Origin: Hyphomicrobiales bacterium
GTDB taxonomy: Bacteria; Pseudomonadota; Alphaproteobacteria; Rhizobiales; Beijerinckiaceae
Direction: 5' to 3'
NCBI GenBank assembly: GCA_930633495.1
Contig: CAKNFJ010000001.1
Coordinates: forward strand, 4,177,001-4,241,000
Length of the DNA stretch: 64,000 nt
Position numbers and translations under genes: made by a program. Under the pieces are notes generated by a model. It made no database searches and was not told the DNA's origin. It was given only the letters and a program-made list of their open reading frames with translations. Below, one piece after another: positions 52,397 through 61,420 of this stretch (within the stretch, counting starts at the first letter, position 1; the number at the start of each line of letters is the position of its first letter).

Positions 52397-52525
52397 ATGA
52401 TCGCCACCATCAAGCATATCGCCGAACAGATCGTCGATGCGGCCAAGTTCGCCGCCGCCGTCTGGCACGATGCCCGCAGCCTGCAGGCTGAGGCCGAGGC
52501 CAAGTACGGCCATATCGACTTCTGA
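52397..52525 (+). CDS. 42-residue small protein
   Basis: ATG at 52397, TGA at 52523-52525. It begins MIATIKHIAEQIVDAAKF, an amphipathic helix, and ends in AEAEAKYGHIDF. GGATCAGAACC lies upstream. It shares its first residues (MIATxKH) and its start context with the ORF at 52657, so the two appear to be paralogues. Confidence 0.55.
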   Translation: MIATIKHIAEQIVDAAKFAAAVWHDARSLQAEAEAKYGHIDF

Positions 52526-52656
52526 GATCGACAAGCGACGGCTTCGCGCCTTCTCGGGAGGCGCGAGCCTGCCGAACGACGCCGCAAGACCTTTCAATCG
52601 CCGATTGTCCGGCGCGCCTCCGCTCCGGCTATGCCGTAACCGAAAGGATCAAGACC

Positions 52657-52746
52657 ATGATCGCCACCCTCAAGCACGCCTTCAACCTGTACGTCGAGAC
52701 GATGAAGCACATCGTTTTGACCTGGCAGCCTCCGGCGCGCGGCTGA
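52657..52746 (+). CDS. 29-residue small protein, paralogue of the previous ORF
   Basis: ATG at 52657, TGA at 52744-52746. It begins MIATLKHAFNLYVETMKHIV and ends in WQPPARG. The start context GGATCAAGACC matches that at 52397. It is followed by a small hairpin (CGGGC-TTCGGG-GCCCG) and then a stronger terminator-like stem at 52829. Confidence 0.5.
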   Translation: MIATLKHAFNLYVETMKHIVLTWQPPARG

Positions 52747-52820
52747 AAGCCGCTACGCAACACGGGCTTCGGGGCCCGGCGCGTGTAGGTTTCTGACGGA
52801 CTTGCGCAAAACCGACAGAT

Positions 52821-53768
52821 TTATGCAGGGCGGCGGGGCCTCGGGGCTGCGCCGCCTTTTTTCATGACCAGTGTCGCCCAGCCCTCGCGCAGCGACTGGC
52901 TGGCGAGGTAGATGCCGTGGTGCCGGTAGGCCGAGACCACCCCGGCAACGTCCATGGCAAGCAGGCCGGACAGGATCAGCGTGCCGTCGCGCGCGAGCAC
53001 GCGCGCGATCGAGGGCGCAAGCTGCCGCAGCGGCCCCGCCAGGATATTGGCGAAGACGAGATCGAAACGGCCGGGGCGGTTCGCCTTGGCGTGGCGCAGG
53101 CCCGGCGCGACATAGAGGTCGAGCGCGTTGGGCGCGTGATTGAGGCGGGCGTTGTGAGCGGAAACCTCGACTGCTACCGCGTCGATGTCGCCGGCGACGA
53201 CCCTGCGCTTGATCTGCTTGGCCAGTGCCAGCGCCAGGATGCCCGTTCCGGTGCCGACGTCGAGCCCGTGGCGCGGGCGGCGCTTCTTCAATTCGGCGTC
53301 CAGCGCCAGCAGGCAGCCCGAGGTGGTGCCGTGATGGCCGGTGCCGAAGGCCAGTGCCGCCTCGATCTCGATGGCGACATCGTTCACCCGCACGACATCG
53401 CGGTCATGCGCGCCATGGACGATGACGCGGCCGGCACGCACGGGCTTGAGCCCGTCGAGACTCGTTGCGACCCAGTCTTTCGTGTTGACGGTGGTGAAGG
53501 GCGTCGCGTCGACGAGGTCGCCGACGATCGGACGCAGCAGATCGCGCACTGCCTCCTCGTCCGGGTGCTGGGCGAAGTAGATCTCGACCTTCCAGGGCGC
53601 GTTCAGCGAGAGCGTGGTGATGCCCTGCTCGATCTCGAAGGCCGAGATCGCGGTCTCGGTCGGGTCGAATATCTCGCCGAGCAGCTCGGTCAGGGCCCGG
53701 GCCTTCTCGCCCGAGGTGGAGAGTTCAAAGACGGTCGCGACCGTCGCTGGCAGGAGGCCTTCGCGCAT
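52821..53768 (-). CDS. prmA: Ribosomal protein L11 methyltransferase
   Basis: 315 residues. N-terminal substrate-recognition region, then a SAM-dependent domain with LDVGTGTGILALA near 168-180, ALAFGTGHHGTTSGCL and the catalytic-loop VFANILAGPL near 240. It trimethylates L11. The C-terminus (Lys/Gly/Pro/Arg-rich) is encoded over a GC-rich stem that also looks like a plus-strand terminator. Confidence 0.95.
   Translation of the reverse strand: MREGLLPATVATVFELSTSGEKARALTELLGEIFDPTETAISAFEIEQGITTLSLNAPWKVEIYFAQHPDEEAVRDLLRPIVGDLVDATPFTTVNTKDWVATSLDGLKPVRAGRVIVHGAHDRDVVRVNDVAIEIEAALAFGTGHHGTTSGCLLALDAELKKRRPRHGLDVGTGTGILALALAKQIKRRVVAGDIDAVAVEVSAHNARLNHAPNALDLYVAPGLRHAKANRPGRFDLVFANILAGPLRQLAPSIARVLARDGTLILSGLLAMDVAGVVSAYRHHGIYLASQSLREGWATLVMKKGGAAPRPRRPA
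52829..52862 (+). terminator. Terminator-like stem inside the 3' end of prmA
   Basis: GGCGGCG (52829-52835) pairs with CGCCGCC (52850-52856), followed by TTTTTT (52857-52862) on the plus strand. It suits the small-ORF transcript and overlaps the last codons of prmA, which runs the other way. Confidence 0.5.
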
Positions 53769-53865
53769 GGCGCGGGCTTAGCAGGCGCGCTCGCCGCTGT
53801 CATCGGAAATGGCCGGCTCGGTGATGGTGAAACCTGACGTTCAGTAATCCCTGCTACCGGGAGGC

Positions 53866-54639
53866 ATGACCTCCTCCACGCGCAGGATCATCCTCAAGGC
53901 CAGTCTCGCGACACTGCTGTCGATCGCGGCCTCGCTCGGGCTGGCGGTCACGATCGTGCCGATGCTCGGCGGCGTGGTCGACGGCAATGCCTGGCTGATG
54001 TGCATCCTCTGCCCGCTGCTGATCGCCTGGCCGGCGAGCGCCTGGCAGTTCCGGCGGGCGCAGCGCCTGCGCGACGCCCATGGCGAGATCGAGCGGCTGC
54101 ATTGCGAGCTGTCGGCCGCCCACGACGCGCTTGTCGAAAAGGCCCGCCGCGACAGCCTGACCGGAATGCTGAACCGCGAGAGCTTCCTCGCGGAGCTGGG
54201 GGAGGCCATGGCCGAGGGCGGGCCGGGAACGCTGCTCTTCATCGACGCCGACCATTTCAAGCAGGTCAACGATCGCTTTGGCCATCTGGTTGGAGACGCC
54301 GCCTTGCGGACGCTGGCGAAGGCGATCACCGATGCAATCGGCAAGGATGGGGTGTCGGGCCGGTTCGGCGGCGAGGAATTCGCCGTCTATCTGCCTGGCG
54401 TCGTCCTGCGCGACGCCAGGCCCACGGCAGGGCGCATTCTCGATGCGGTCCGGCGCCTCAGGATCGAGGCGCGCGGCGGCGGGGTGGTCGGCTTGACGGT
54501 GAGCATCGGCGCGGCGGGGCAGACCGGCGCCTCGACGCGCGACGAGCTGATCGCCCAGGCCGACGAGCAGCTCTATCGCGCCAAGACGCAAGGGCGGAAT
54601 CGTGCGGTCTTCCCGCTGGACGTGGCCGCCGTCGCCTGA
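53866..54639 (+). CDS. Membrane-bound diguanylate cyclase (GGDEF)
   Basis: 257 residues. Two membrane helices (about 13-33 and 41-61), a short helical linker (65-92) and a GGDEF domain (about 95-250). The active-site loop is intact as GGEEF at 168-172, with DADHFKQVND before it. No RxxD inhibitory site precedes the loop. It should make c-di-GMP from two GTP. No dedicated sensor domain is visible. Confidence 0.92.
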   Translation: MTSSTRRIILKASLATLLSIAASLGLAVTIVPMLGGVVDGNAWLMCILCPLLIAWPASAWQFRRAQRLRDAHGEIERLHCELSAAHDALVEKARRDSLTGMLNRESFLAELGEAMAEGGPGTLLFIDADHFKQVNDRFGHLVGDAALRTLAKAITDAIGKDGVSGRFGGEEFAVYLPGVVLRDARPTAGRILDAVRRLRIEARGGGVVGLTVSIGAAGQTGASTRDELIAQADEQLYRAKTQGRNRAVFPLDVAAVA

Positions 54640-54651
54640 GCGGGGCCAGGT

Positions 54652-55407
54652 TCAGGCGTGCTGCGCGTTCAGCGCGGCGAAGACGCTGCCGAACTGGCCA
54701 GTGGCCTCGGCAAAGCGCAGCGGCTTGCAGCGCTCGACGATTACCTCCGTGGCCTCCGGCTGCGTTTCGAGGATCGTCATCACCTCGTTGGTGAAATCGG
54801 CGAGCGGCATCGCGGCCGGATCGACCGCCTGATGCGGGCCGAGCAGTTCGGTCTGGACATAGGGCGGCGCGATCTCGATGACCTCGACCGGCGTGTTCTT
54901 CAATTGCTCGCGCAGCCCGATCGACCAGGAGTGGATCGCGGCCTTGGTCGCGCTGTAGGTCGGGGTCACGGCCAGCGGCACGAAGGCGAGGCCCGACGAG
55001 ACGGTCAGCACCGTGGCGCGCGGCTGCTTGAGGAGATGCGGCAGCAGCGCGGTCGTCAGGCGGATCGGCCCGAGCAGGTTGGTCGCGATCGTCTCTTCGG
55101 CTATGGCGAGATTGTCGGCGGCCGGGACGTTTTCCGGCTTCATGATGCCGGCATTGTTGATGACGGCATTCAGGCTCGGGAAGCGCTCGACCACCTGCCG
55201 GGCGAAGGCCGCGATATCGGCCTCATCCTGGATGTCGAGCAGCATCGACTCAATGCCGGGATTGCTGGCGGTGACGGCGTCGAGCACGGCTTCGCGGCGG
55301 CCGGCGATCACGACCTTGTTGCCCTTGGCGTGCAGCGCCTCGGCCAGCGCCCGGCCGATGCCCGAGCCGCCGCCGGTGATGAGGATGGTGTTTCCGGAAA
55401 TCTTCAT
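54652..55407 (-). CDS. Short-chain dehydrogenase/reductase
   Basis: 251 residues, classical SDR. Cofactor site TGGGSGIG at 11-18, NNAG near 86, and catalytic Ser plus YSATK near 155. It resembles the DltE-type oxidoreductases in length and end sequence. The substrate is unknown. Divergent from an HxlR regulator, which probably controls it. Confidence 0.9.
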   Translation of the reverse strand: MKISGNTILITGGGSGIGRALAEALHAKGNKVVIAGRREAVLDAVTASNPGIESMLLDIQDEADIAAFARQVVERFPSLNAVINNAGIMKPENVPAADNLAIAEETIATNLLGPIRLTTALLPHLLKQPRATVLTVSSGLAFVPLAVTPTYSATKAAIHSWSIGLREQLKNTPVEVIEIAPPYVQTELLGPHQAVDPAAMPLADFTNEVMTILETQPEATEVIVERCKPLRFAEATGQFGSVFAALNAQHA

Positions 55408-55509
55408 GGCAAGGCCCTCTCGTGGTTGCGTGAGACGAGATGGCGCCGTTACTCTTCATTGGAAAGAAGGCGCGTGAAAGTGCTATACATACCAAAAGGA
55501 GAGTGTCGG

Positions 55510-55929
55510 ATGCGAGCGATCCGCGCGGCCATGGCGGCCATGCATGCGCGCAGCGATGCCATCCCGCCGGTCAGCCCGGCGGTGGAGTCGCTGGTGCGGC
55601 AGGTCATCGCTCAAGTGGCGGATAAATGGACGATGCTGGTGCTGGAGGCGCTGGAGGAGCACGGCACGCTGCGCTTCACCGAGGTCGGCCGCATCGTCGG
55701 CGGCATCAGCCAGAAGATGCTGACCAAGACGCTGCGCGAGATGGAGCGCGACGGGCTGGTCGTCCGCACCGTCCATCCGGTGATCCCGCCCCATGTCGAC
55801 TACACGCTGACCGAACTCGGGCGTGAGCTCAGCGCCGCCTTTTGCGGCGTCTGGACCTGGGCCGAGACCTATTACGCCGAGGTTTCGGCGGCGCGGAAGG
55901 CGTTTCGCGAGCGGGAGGGCGGCGCCTGA
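55510..55929 (+). CDS. HxlR-family transcriptional regulator
   Basis: 139 residues from the ATG at 55510, with AAAAGGAG 8 bp upstream. A winged helix of the HxlR/MarR-like kind: VADKWTMLVLEAL, RFTEVGRIVGGISQKMLTKTLREMERDGLVVR, then YTLTELGREL. It is divergent to the SDR gene, a frequent pairing. The frame is open further upstream but only this part is family-like. Confidence 0.9.
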   Translation: MRAIRAAMAAMHARSDAIPPVSPAVESLVRQVIAQVADKWTMLVLEALEEHGTLRFTEVGRIVGGISQKMLTKTLREMERDGLVVRTVHPVIPPHVDYTLTELGRELSAAFCGVWTWAETYYAEVSAARKAFREREGGA

Positions 55930-55933
55930 GCGC

Positions 55934-56356
55934 TCACAAATCCTTGGTCAAGTAGATCCGGGTCGCGCCCGGCGGCTTCGGGGCGATCTCGCCAAAGACC
56001 TGCCATCCGAGCTTCTTGTAGAACTCGGGCGCCTGGAAGCTGATGGTGAAGAGCACGGCCTTGCTGCAGCCGCGCCGCCGGCCTTCCTCTTCCGCCATGG
56101 CGAGGACGCGGCTGCCGATGCCGGTGCCGCGCAGGCTTTCCGGCAGATAGACGAAGTCGACGAAGAGCAGGCCAAGGGAGGTGCGCCCGAGCAGCCCGCC
56201 GATCGGCTCGCCGGTTTCGGGATCGTCGATCCTCAGCGTCAGCGGCTTGCTGTCATGCAGGCCGATCTTCTCGTCATTATAGGTCCGCAGGCCGTTATGG
56301 AGCACTTGGCGAAGAGCGGTGTCTTCGGCGTCGGTCAGGGTGATCTGGGGAGGCAT
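55934..56356 (-). CDS. GNAT family N-acetyltransferase
   Basis: 140 residues from the ATG at 56356. Motif A VYLPESLRGTGIGSRVLAMAEEE near 76-97, then APEFYKKLGWQVFGEI. The substrate is not predictable. It sits 34 bp after the helicase gene on the same strand. Confidence 0.88.
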   Translation of the reverse strand: MPPQITLTDAEDTALRQVLHNGLRTYNDEKIGLHDSKPLTLRIDDPETGEPIGGLLGRTSLGLLFVDFVYLPESLRGTGIGSRVLAMAEEEGRRRGCSKAVLFTISFQAPEFYKKLGWQVFGEIAPKPPGATRIYLTKDL

Positions 56357-56390
56357 GGCAGCAGTCTTATCGAGAGCGGTATAGTGGTAC

Positions 56391-58775
56391 TCAACCGGCC
56401 TTCTGCACGAAGGAATCCAGCACCATCTTCCGGCCGGCCTTGTCGAAGTCGACGGTGAGCTTGTTGCCGTCGACGCTGGCGACCGAGCCCGGGCCGAACT
56501 TGATGTGGAAAACGCGGGCGCCCTCGCCATAGGCGGATTCGCCGGACGATTTCGCCGTGAGCTCGCCCTCGATCAGCAGCGGGCCGCGCTGGCGGGAGGA
56601 GCCGCCTCCGAAGCTGCCTTGGCCGAAGCCGCGGCCGCTCTCCGAGAAGCCGCTGTTCGACCTGCTGTTTCTGGCCCGGTTTTCCTGCGCGCGCTGCCAG
56701 CCCGGCGTGTTGTAGCTGGAGCCGAAGCTCTCCATCCGGTCGAAGCGCGAGGCGCCGTAGCCGCCCTGCGAATAGCTGGTCGGGGCCTGCTCGACCTCGA
56801 CATGCTCCTCCGGCAATTCGTCGATGAAGCGGGAGGGCAGGCTGGTCTGCCAGAGGCCGTGGATGCGCCGGTTCGAGGCGAAATAGAGCTTCAGCTTCTT
56901 GCGGGCGCGGGTGAGGCCGACATGGGCGAGGCGGCGCTCCTCCTCCAGCCCGGCGCGGCCGCTCTCGTCGAGCGCGCGCTGGTTGGGGAACAGTCCTTCC
57001 TCCCAGCCGGGCAGGAAGACCGTGTTGAATTCCAGCCCCTTGGCTGCGTGGAGCGTCATGATCGAGACGCGGGCCTCGGTCTCGCCATCGGCGACGTCCA
57101 TCACCAGCGAGACGTGTTCGAGGAAGGCCGGCAGGTCGGGGAACTCATCGAGCGAGCGGACGAGTTCCTTGAGGTTCTCAAGGCGCCCGGCGGCATCGGC
57201 CGAGCGGTCCTTCTTCCACATCTCGGTATAGCCGGATTCCTCCAGAACCAGCTCGGCGAGCTCGCCCTGCGGCATATGCTCGGCGCGGGCCGACCAGCGG
57301 CCGAAGGCATCGACAAGCTCGCGCAGAGCCGTGCGGGCCTTGGGCTTGAGCTCGTCGCTCTCGACCGCGGCACGGGCCGATTGCATCAGCGAGAAGCCGG
57401 TGGCGCGGGCATGGTTGTGCAGGAGCTGGACCGTCGCATCGCCGAGGCCGCGTTTCGGCACGTTGACGATGCGTTCGAAGGCGAGATCGTCTGTGGCTGA
57501 GACCACGCAGCGCAGATAGGCGAGTGCATCGCGGATTTCGGCGCGCTCGTAGAAGCGCGGGCCGCCGATGACGCGATAGGGCACGCCGGCCTGGACGAAG
57601 CGCTCCTCGATCTCGCGCATCTGGGCGGAGATGCGCACGAGCACCGCGACCTCGGCGAGGTTGTATTTCTTCGCCTGCATCGCCTCGATCTCGTCGGAGA
57701 TCAGGCGGGCTTCCTCCTGGCTGTCCCAGGCGCCGGTGATGGTGACCTTTTCGCCAAGCGCATCCTCGGTGCGCAGCGTCTTGCCGAGGCGGCCCTCGTT
57801 GCGGGCGATCAGCTTCGAGGCGGTGGCGAGGATATGGCCGGTCGAGCGGTAGTTGCGCTCCAGCCGGATCACGGTCGCGCCCGGAAAATCGTGCTCGAAG
57901 CGCAGGATGTTGTCGACCTCGGCGCCGCGCCAGCCATAGATCGACTGGTCGTCGTCGCCGACGCAGCAGATGTTGCGGCGGCCTTGGGCCAGCAGGCGCA
58001 GCCAGAGATACTGTGCCGTATTGGTGTCCTGATACTCGTCGACGAGGATGTAGCGGAAGCGGTCGTGATAGGTCTGGAGCACGTCCGGATAGTCGCGGAA
58101 CAGCGTCAGGCAGTGCAGCAGCAGATCGCCGAAATCGACGGCGTTCAACGCCTTCAGCCGCTCCTGATAGGCCGCGTAGAGCTTGCCGCCCTTGCCGTTG
58201 GCGAAGACGGCGGCCTCGCTGGCGGCTACGTCCTTTGGCGCGAGGCCGCGGTTCTTCCAGCTATCGATGAAGCCCGCCAGCATGCGGCCGGGCCAGCGCT
58301 TCTCGTCGATCCCTTCCGCCTGGATCACCTGTTTCATCAGGCGGATCTGGTCGTCGGTATCGAGGATGGTGAAATCGCTGCGCAGGTCGAGCAGTTCGGC
58401 ATGGCGGCGCAGCAGCTTGGCCGAGATCGAGTGGAAGGTTCCGAGCCAGGGCATGCCCTCGGCGACCGGGCCGACGAGATGGGCGACGCGCTCCTTCATC
58501 TCGCGCGCCGCCTTGTTGGTGAAGGTCACGGCGAGGATCTGTGAGGGATAGGCGCGGCTGGTCGAGATCAGATGCCCGATGCGGGTGGTGAGCACGCGGG
58601 TCTTGCCGGTGCCGGCGCCGGCGAGCACCAGAACCGGGCCCTCCGTCGCCTCGACCGCCTGACGCTGCTCCGGGTTCAGCCCCGCGAGATAGCCGGCCGC
58701 CGGCTGCGCCGCAGCGCGCGCGGCGAGGCCGCCGGGGCGGGGCGGGGGAGCGGAAAAGGGGTCTGCGTCGGACAA
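56391..58775 (-). CDS. uvrD: UvrD/PcrA-family ATP-dependent DNA helicase
   Basis: 794 residues, superfamily 1A. Walker A AGAGTGKT at 52-59, motif II VDEYQDTN, motif III GDDDQSIYGWRGA, TLHAAKGLEF, and motif VI VGLTRARKKL. The C-terminal 60 residues (VFHIKFGPGSVASVDGNKLTV) form the PcrA/UvrD tail domain that binds partners. It unwinds DNA 3'-5' in excision and mismatch repair. A palindromic repeat lies upstream. Confidence 0.95.
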   Translation of the reverse strand: MSDADPFSAPPPRPGGLAARAAAQPAAGYLAGLNPEQRQAVEATEGPVLVLAGAGTGKTRVLTTRIGHLISTSRAYPSQILAVTFTNKAAREMKERVAHLVGPVAEGMPWLGTFHSISAKLLRRHAELLDLRSDFTILDTDDQIRLMKQVIQAEGIDEKRWPGRMLAGFIDSWKNRGLAPKDVAASEAAVFANGKGGKLYAAYQERLKALNAVDFGDLLLHCLTLFRDYPDVLQTYHDRFRYILVDEYQDTNTAQYLWLRLLAQGRRNICCVGDDDQSIYGWRGAEVDNILRFEHDFPGATVIRLERNYRSTGHILATASKLIARNEGRLGKTLRTEDALGEKVTITGAWDSQEEARLISDEIEAMQAKKYNLAEVAVLVRISAQMREIEERFVQAGVPYRVIGGPRFYERAEIRDALAYLRCVVSATDDLAFERIVNVPKRGLGDATVQLLHNHARATGFSLMQSARAAVESDELKPKARTALRELVDAFGRWSARAEHMPQGELAELVLEESGYTEMWKKDRSADAAGRLENLKELVRSLDEFPDLPAFLEHVSLVMDVADGETEARVSIMTLHAAKGLEFNTVFLPGWEEGLFPNQRALDESGRAGLEEERRLAHVGLTRARKKLKLYFASNRRIHGLWQTSLPSRFIDELPEEHVEVEQAPTSYSQGGYGASRFDRMESFGSSYNTPGWQRAQENRARNSRSNSGFSESGRGFGQGSFGGGSSRQRGPLLIEGELTAKSSGESAYGEGARVFHIKFGPGSVASVDGNKLTVDFDKAGRKMVLDSFVQKAG

Positions 58776-58883
58776 GGGTGTGCGCTGCTCGTGCGTGATT
58801 CGTTCTCCGGCGAATATAGGGCGCTCGTGTCAGGATTGCGCCCCTCGATCGTGCATTTTCCATTGGATCAAGCGGGTCGTGAC

Positions 58884-58976
58884 CGTCATGCTCGGGCTTG
58901 TCCCGAGCATCCACGTCTTGAACACTGCCCTTGGTGCACGAAGGCGTGGATGGTCGGGACAAGCCCGACCATGACG
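58884..58976. repeat. 93-bp intergenic palindromic repeat, family A copy 2
   Basis: Same length and layout as 3235-3327 (CGTCATGCTCG start, GCATCCACG, CGTGGATGGTCGGG, CGACCATGACG end). It lies between the helicase gene and the AidB-like gene, ending 18 bp before the latter's ATG. Confidence 0.8.
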
Positions 58977-58994
58977 GCAAGGCAGGATGCAGCA

Positions 58995-60632
58995 ATGACG
59001 AGCGGTGTCTGGCAGGTCGCCAATCAGGTGCCGGCGCTGGCCGGGTACGATGCCTTCGCCGCCGACCCGGTGCTGCCCGGCATCGTCTCGGCTTTCGGCG
59101 CCGACTGGGCGCGCGAGCGGCTGCATGAGACCGGACGGACGGTCGGCTCTGTGAAGGTGCAGGAACTGGCCTGGCTGGCCAATCGCTATACGCCGGAACT
59201 CAAGGCCTTCGATCGCTTCGGCAACCGCATCGACGAGATCGCCTTCCACCCGGCCTGGCACGAACTGCTGAGCCTCGCCATCGGGCAGGAGACGCATGCG
59301 CTGGCCTGGAACCGCCCGGAGCCGGGCGCGCAGGTGGCCCGCGCCGCGCTGCAATATCTCTGGTACGGCGCCGAGAGCGGCATCTGCTGCCCAATCAGCA
59401 TGACCTATGCCTCCGTGCCGGTGCTGAAGCAGGACGCCGCGCTGTGGGAGCAGTGGGGCTCGCTCGTCACCTCCAACCGCTACGATCCACGGCAGGAGCC
59501 GGCGCATCTCAAGACGGGCGCGACCGTCGGCACGGCGATGACCGAGACGCAAGGCGGTTCCGACCTGCGCCAGACCCAGACGGTGGCCGAGGATAACCGC
59601 GACGGCACCTTCTCGCTGCATGGTCGGAAATGGTTCTTCTCGGTGCCGCATTCCGACGTCTTCCTGACGCTGGCGCGGACGGGAGAGGGCATCTCCTGTT
59701 TCGTCGTGCCGGGTTGGCTGCCGGATGGGTCACGCAACGGCGTCGCGATCCAGCGACTGAAGGACAAGGTCGGCAACCGTTCGAATGCCTCCTCCGAGGT
59801 CGAGTTCCGGGGCGCGATCGGCCACCTCATCGGCGTGCCGGGGAAGGGTATCCGCACCGGCCTGTCGATGAACCATAATTCGCGGCTCGACATCGCCGCC
59901 GCCTCGTCCGGGTTGATGCGGATGGCGGTCTCGCTCGCGGCGCATCATGCGCAGCACCGCCGCGCCTTCCAGAAAGCACTGATCGACCAGCCGATCATGC
60001 AGAACGTGCTGGCCGATATCGCCATCGAGGCGGAGGCTGCGGCGTGGCTCGCCTTTCGGCTCTTCGCGGCGCTCGACCGGCAGGAGGATTCCGAAAGCGA
60101 GCGCTTGCTGGCGCGGGTCGGTGCGCCGATCGCCAAATACTGGATCACGCGGCGAGCGCCGGCCGTCGTCACCGAGGCGCTGGAATGCCATGGCGGCAAC
60201 GGCTTCATCGAGGAGAACCCGATGGCGCGGCTCTACAGGGAGGCGCCACTCAACGCGATCTGGGAAGGCTCGGGCAATGTCATCTGCCTCGATCTGCTGC
60301 GCTCGCTGGCGCGGGAGGCGGGGGCAGTCGATGTGCTGCGGGCGGAATTGCTGGCGGCTGCGGGCGCGGACAGACGTTACGACGCGGCGCTGAGGCGGCT
60401 GGAGGCCGAATTGCCCGACCTGGTCCGCAATGAGGGGCAGGCAAGGCGATTGACGGAGAAGCTGGCGTTGCTGTTGCAAGGCTCGCTGTTGCTGCGGTTT
60501 GCGCCCGCTGCCGTGGCGGATGCCTTCATCGCGACGCGATTGAATGGCGGGTGGACGGGGCAGTTCGGCGACCTGCCGCCGACGGTCGATGCGGCGGCGC
60601 TGGCTCGAAGGGTTGTGCCGATCACTCGTTAA
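58995..60632 (+). CDS. AidB-like acyl-CoA dehydrogenase family protein
   Basis: 545 residues from the ATG at 58995, the length of E. coli AidB (541). Flavin-binding signatures: TETQGGSDLRQTQT, KWFFSVPHSDVFLTLAR and CHGGNGFIEENPMARLYREA, with EGSGNV. AidB is induced in the adaptive response to alkylation and binds DNA and flavin. Whether this protein has that role or a catabolic acyl-CoA dehydrogenase role is uncertain. Confidence 0.88.
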   Translation: MTSGVWQVANQVPALAGYDAFAADPVLPGIVSAFGADWARERLHETGRTVGSVKVQELAWLANRYTPELKAFDRFGNRIDEIAFHPAWHELLSLAIGQETHALAWNRPEPGAQVARAALQYLWYGAESGICCPISMTYASVPVLKQDAALWEQWGSLVTSNRYDPRQEPAHLKTGATVGTAMTETQGGSDLRQTQTVAEDNRDGTFSLHGRKWFFSVPHSDVFLTLARTGEGISCFVVPGWLPDGSRNGVAIQRLKDKVGNRSNASSEVEFRGAIGHLIGVPGKGIRTGLSMNHNSRLDIAAASSGLMRMAVSLAAHHAQHRRAFQKALIDQPIMQNVLADIAIEAEAAAWLAFRLFAALDRQEDSESERLLARVGAPIAKYWITRRAPAVVTEALECHGGNGFIEENPMARLYREAPLNAIWEGSGNVICLDLLRSLAREAGAVDVLRAELLAAAGADRRYDAALRRLEAELPDLVRNEGQARRLTEKLALLLQGSLLLRFAPAAVADAFIATRLNGGWTGQFGDLPPTVDAAALARRVVPITR

Positions 60633-60646
60633 GCTCTGATCGCGCT

Positions 60647-60802
60647 GGGAACCCTCTCCCGGAGGGAGAGGGCAGGGTGAGGGGTAGGTCGCTCACCGTG
60701 TTTGCTGTGAGGTGATCGCAGCGCAGCTGTCAGCCCGCGCTTTGCTGGTCGAACGGCCTACACCTCACCCCTACCCCTCTCCTTACAGGAGAGGGGTTCC
60801 CC
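60647..60802. repeat. Long inverted repeat, family D
   Basis: Ends GGGAACCCTCTCC and GGAGAGGGGTTCCC pair with one bulge, and inner GGGTGAGGGGTAGG pairs with CCTACACCTCACCCC. It lies between the convergent AidB-like and msrB genes. It shares CCTCACCCCTACCCCTCTCC with 7680-7698. Confidence 0.75.
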
Positions 60803-60821
60803 GTGCCTTTCTTGTCACGAG

Positions 60822-60844
60822 ATGCTCGGGTCAAGCCCGAGCAT
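60822..60844 (-). terminator. ATGCTCGGG hairpin after msrB
   Basis: Arms ATGCTCGGG and CCCGAGCAT (9 bp) around TCAAG, 10 bp beyond the msrB stop. It resembles one end of the family A repeat. There is no T-run, so it may only be a repeat fragment. Confidence 0.4.
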
Positions 60845-60854
60845 GACGGCGCGG

Positions 60855-61295
60855 TCAGGCCGCTTCCGGTTCGAAATTCATCGCCTCGCCGTTGATGCAG
60901 TAGCGCAGGCCGGTCGGTGGCGGGCCGTCCGGGAAGACGTGGCCGAGATGGCCGCCACAGTTGGCACAGTGAACCTCGACGCGGAGCATGCCGTAGCTGC
61001 GATCTTCGGTGGTGCCGACAGCGCCTTCGAGCGGTTGGTCGAAGCTCGGCCAACCGGTGCCGCTCTCGAATTTCTTGCCCGACTTGAACAGCTTCTGCCC
61101 GCAACCGGCGCAGGAGAAGGTGCCGGCGCGCTTCTCGTAGTTGAGCGCGCAGGAGCCGGCCCGCTCGGTGCCGTGGCCGCGCAGGATGCGGTATTGCTCC
61201 GGCGTCAGACGCGCGCGCCATTCGGCGTCCGTGAGCTGGAAGGGGAAGCTCTCGTCCTGCTTCTTCGGCTCGCCGAACATGCTCATCAGACCCAT
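60855..61295 (-). CDS. msrB: Peptide methionine-R-sulfoxide reductase MsrB
   Basis: 146 residues. Zinc-binding Cys62/Cys65 (CAGC) and Cys110/Cys113 (CANC), catalytic Cys133 in RYCINGEAMNF, and ESGTGWPSFDQP. It repairs oxidised methionine residues. Cys49 may act as the recycling cysteine (inference). No signal peptide, so cytoplasmic. Confidence 0.95.
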   Translation of the reverse strand: MGLMSMFGEPKKQDESFPFQLTDAEWRARLTPEQYRILRGHGTERAGSCALNYEKRAGTFSCAGCGQKLFKSGKKFESGTGWPSFDQPLEGAVGTTEDRSYGMLRVEVHCANCGGHLGHVFPDGPPPTGLRYCINGEAMNFEPEAA

Positions 61296-61420
61296 TGCGA
61301 TCTCCTTCTTGCGGGGGGCGCCTCATCGGCTTTCGTGCCGCCAATATGGCGTCTCCTGCGCCGAATTTCAGCCCCACCGATCAGGGGTCGTTTCACGATG
61401 CCGTGGCAATCGCGGCTGCA

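Noticed and set aside
54658..55509. Long upstream extension of the HxlR regulator
   Set aside because: It is antisense to the SDR gene; family similarity and a good ribosome-binding site start at 55510.
58795..58825. LexA-like GTTC/GAA pattern upstream of the UvrD-family gene
   Set aside because: It does not meet the alphaproteobacterial GTTC-N7-GTTC or GAAC-N7-GAAC spacing.
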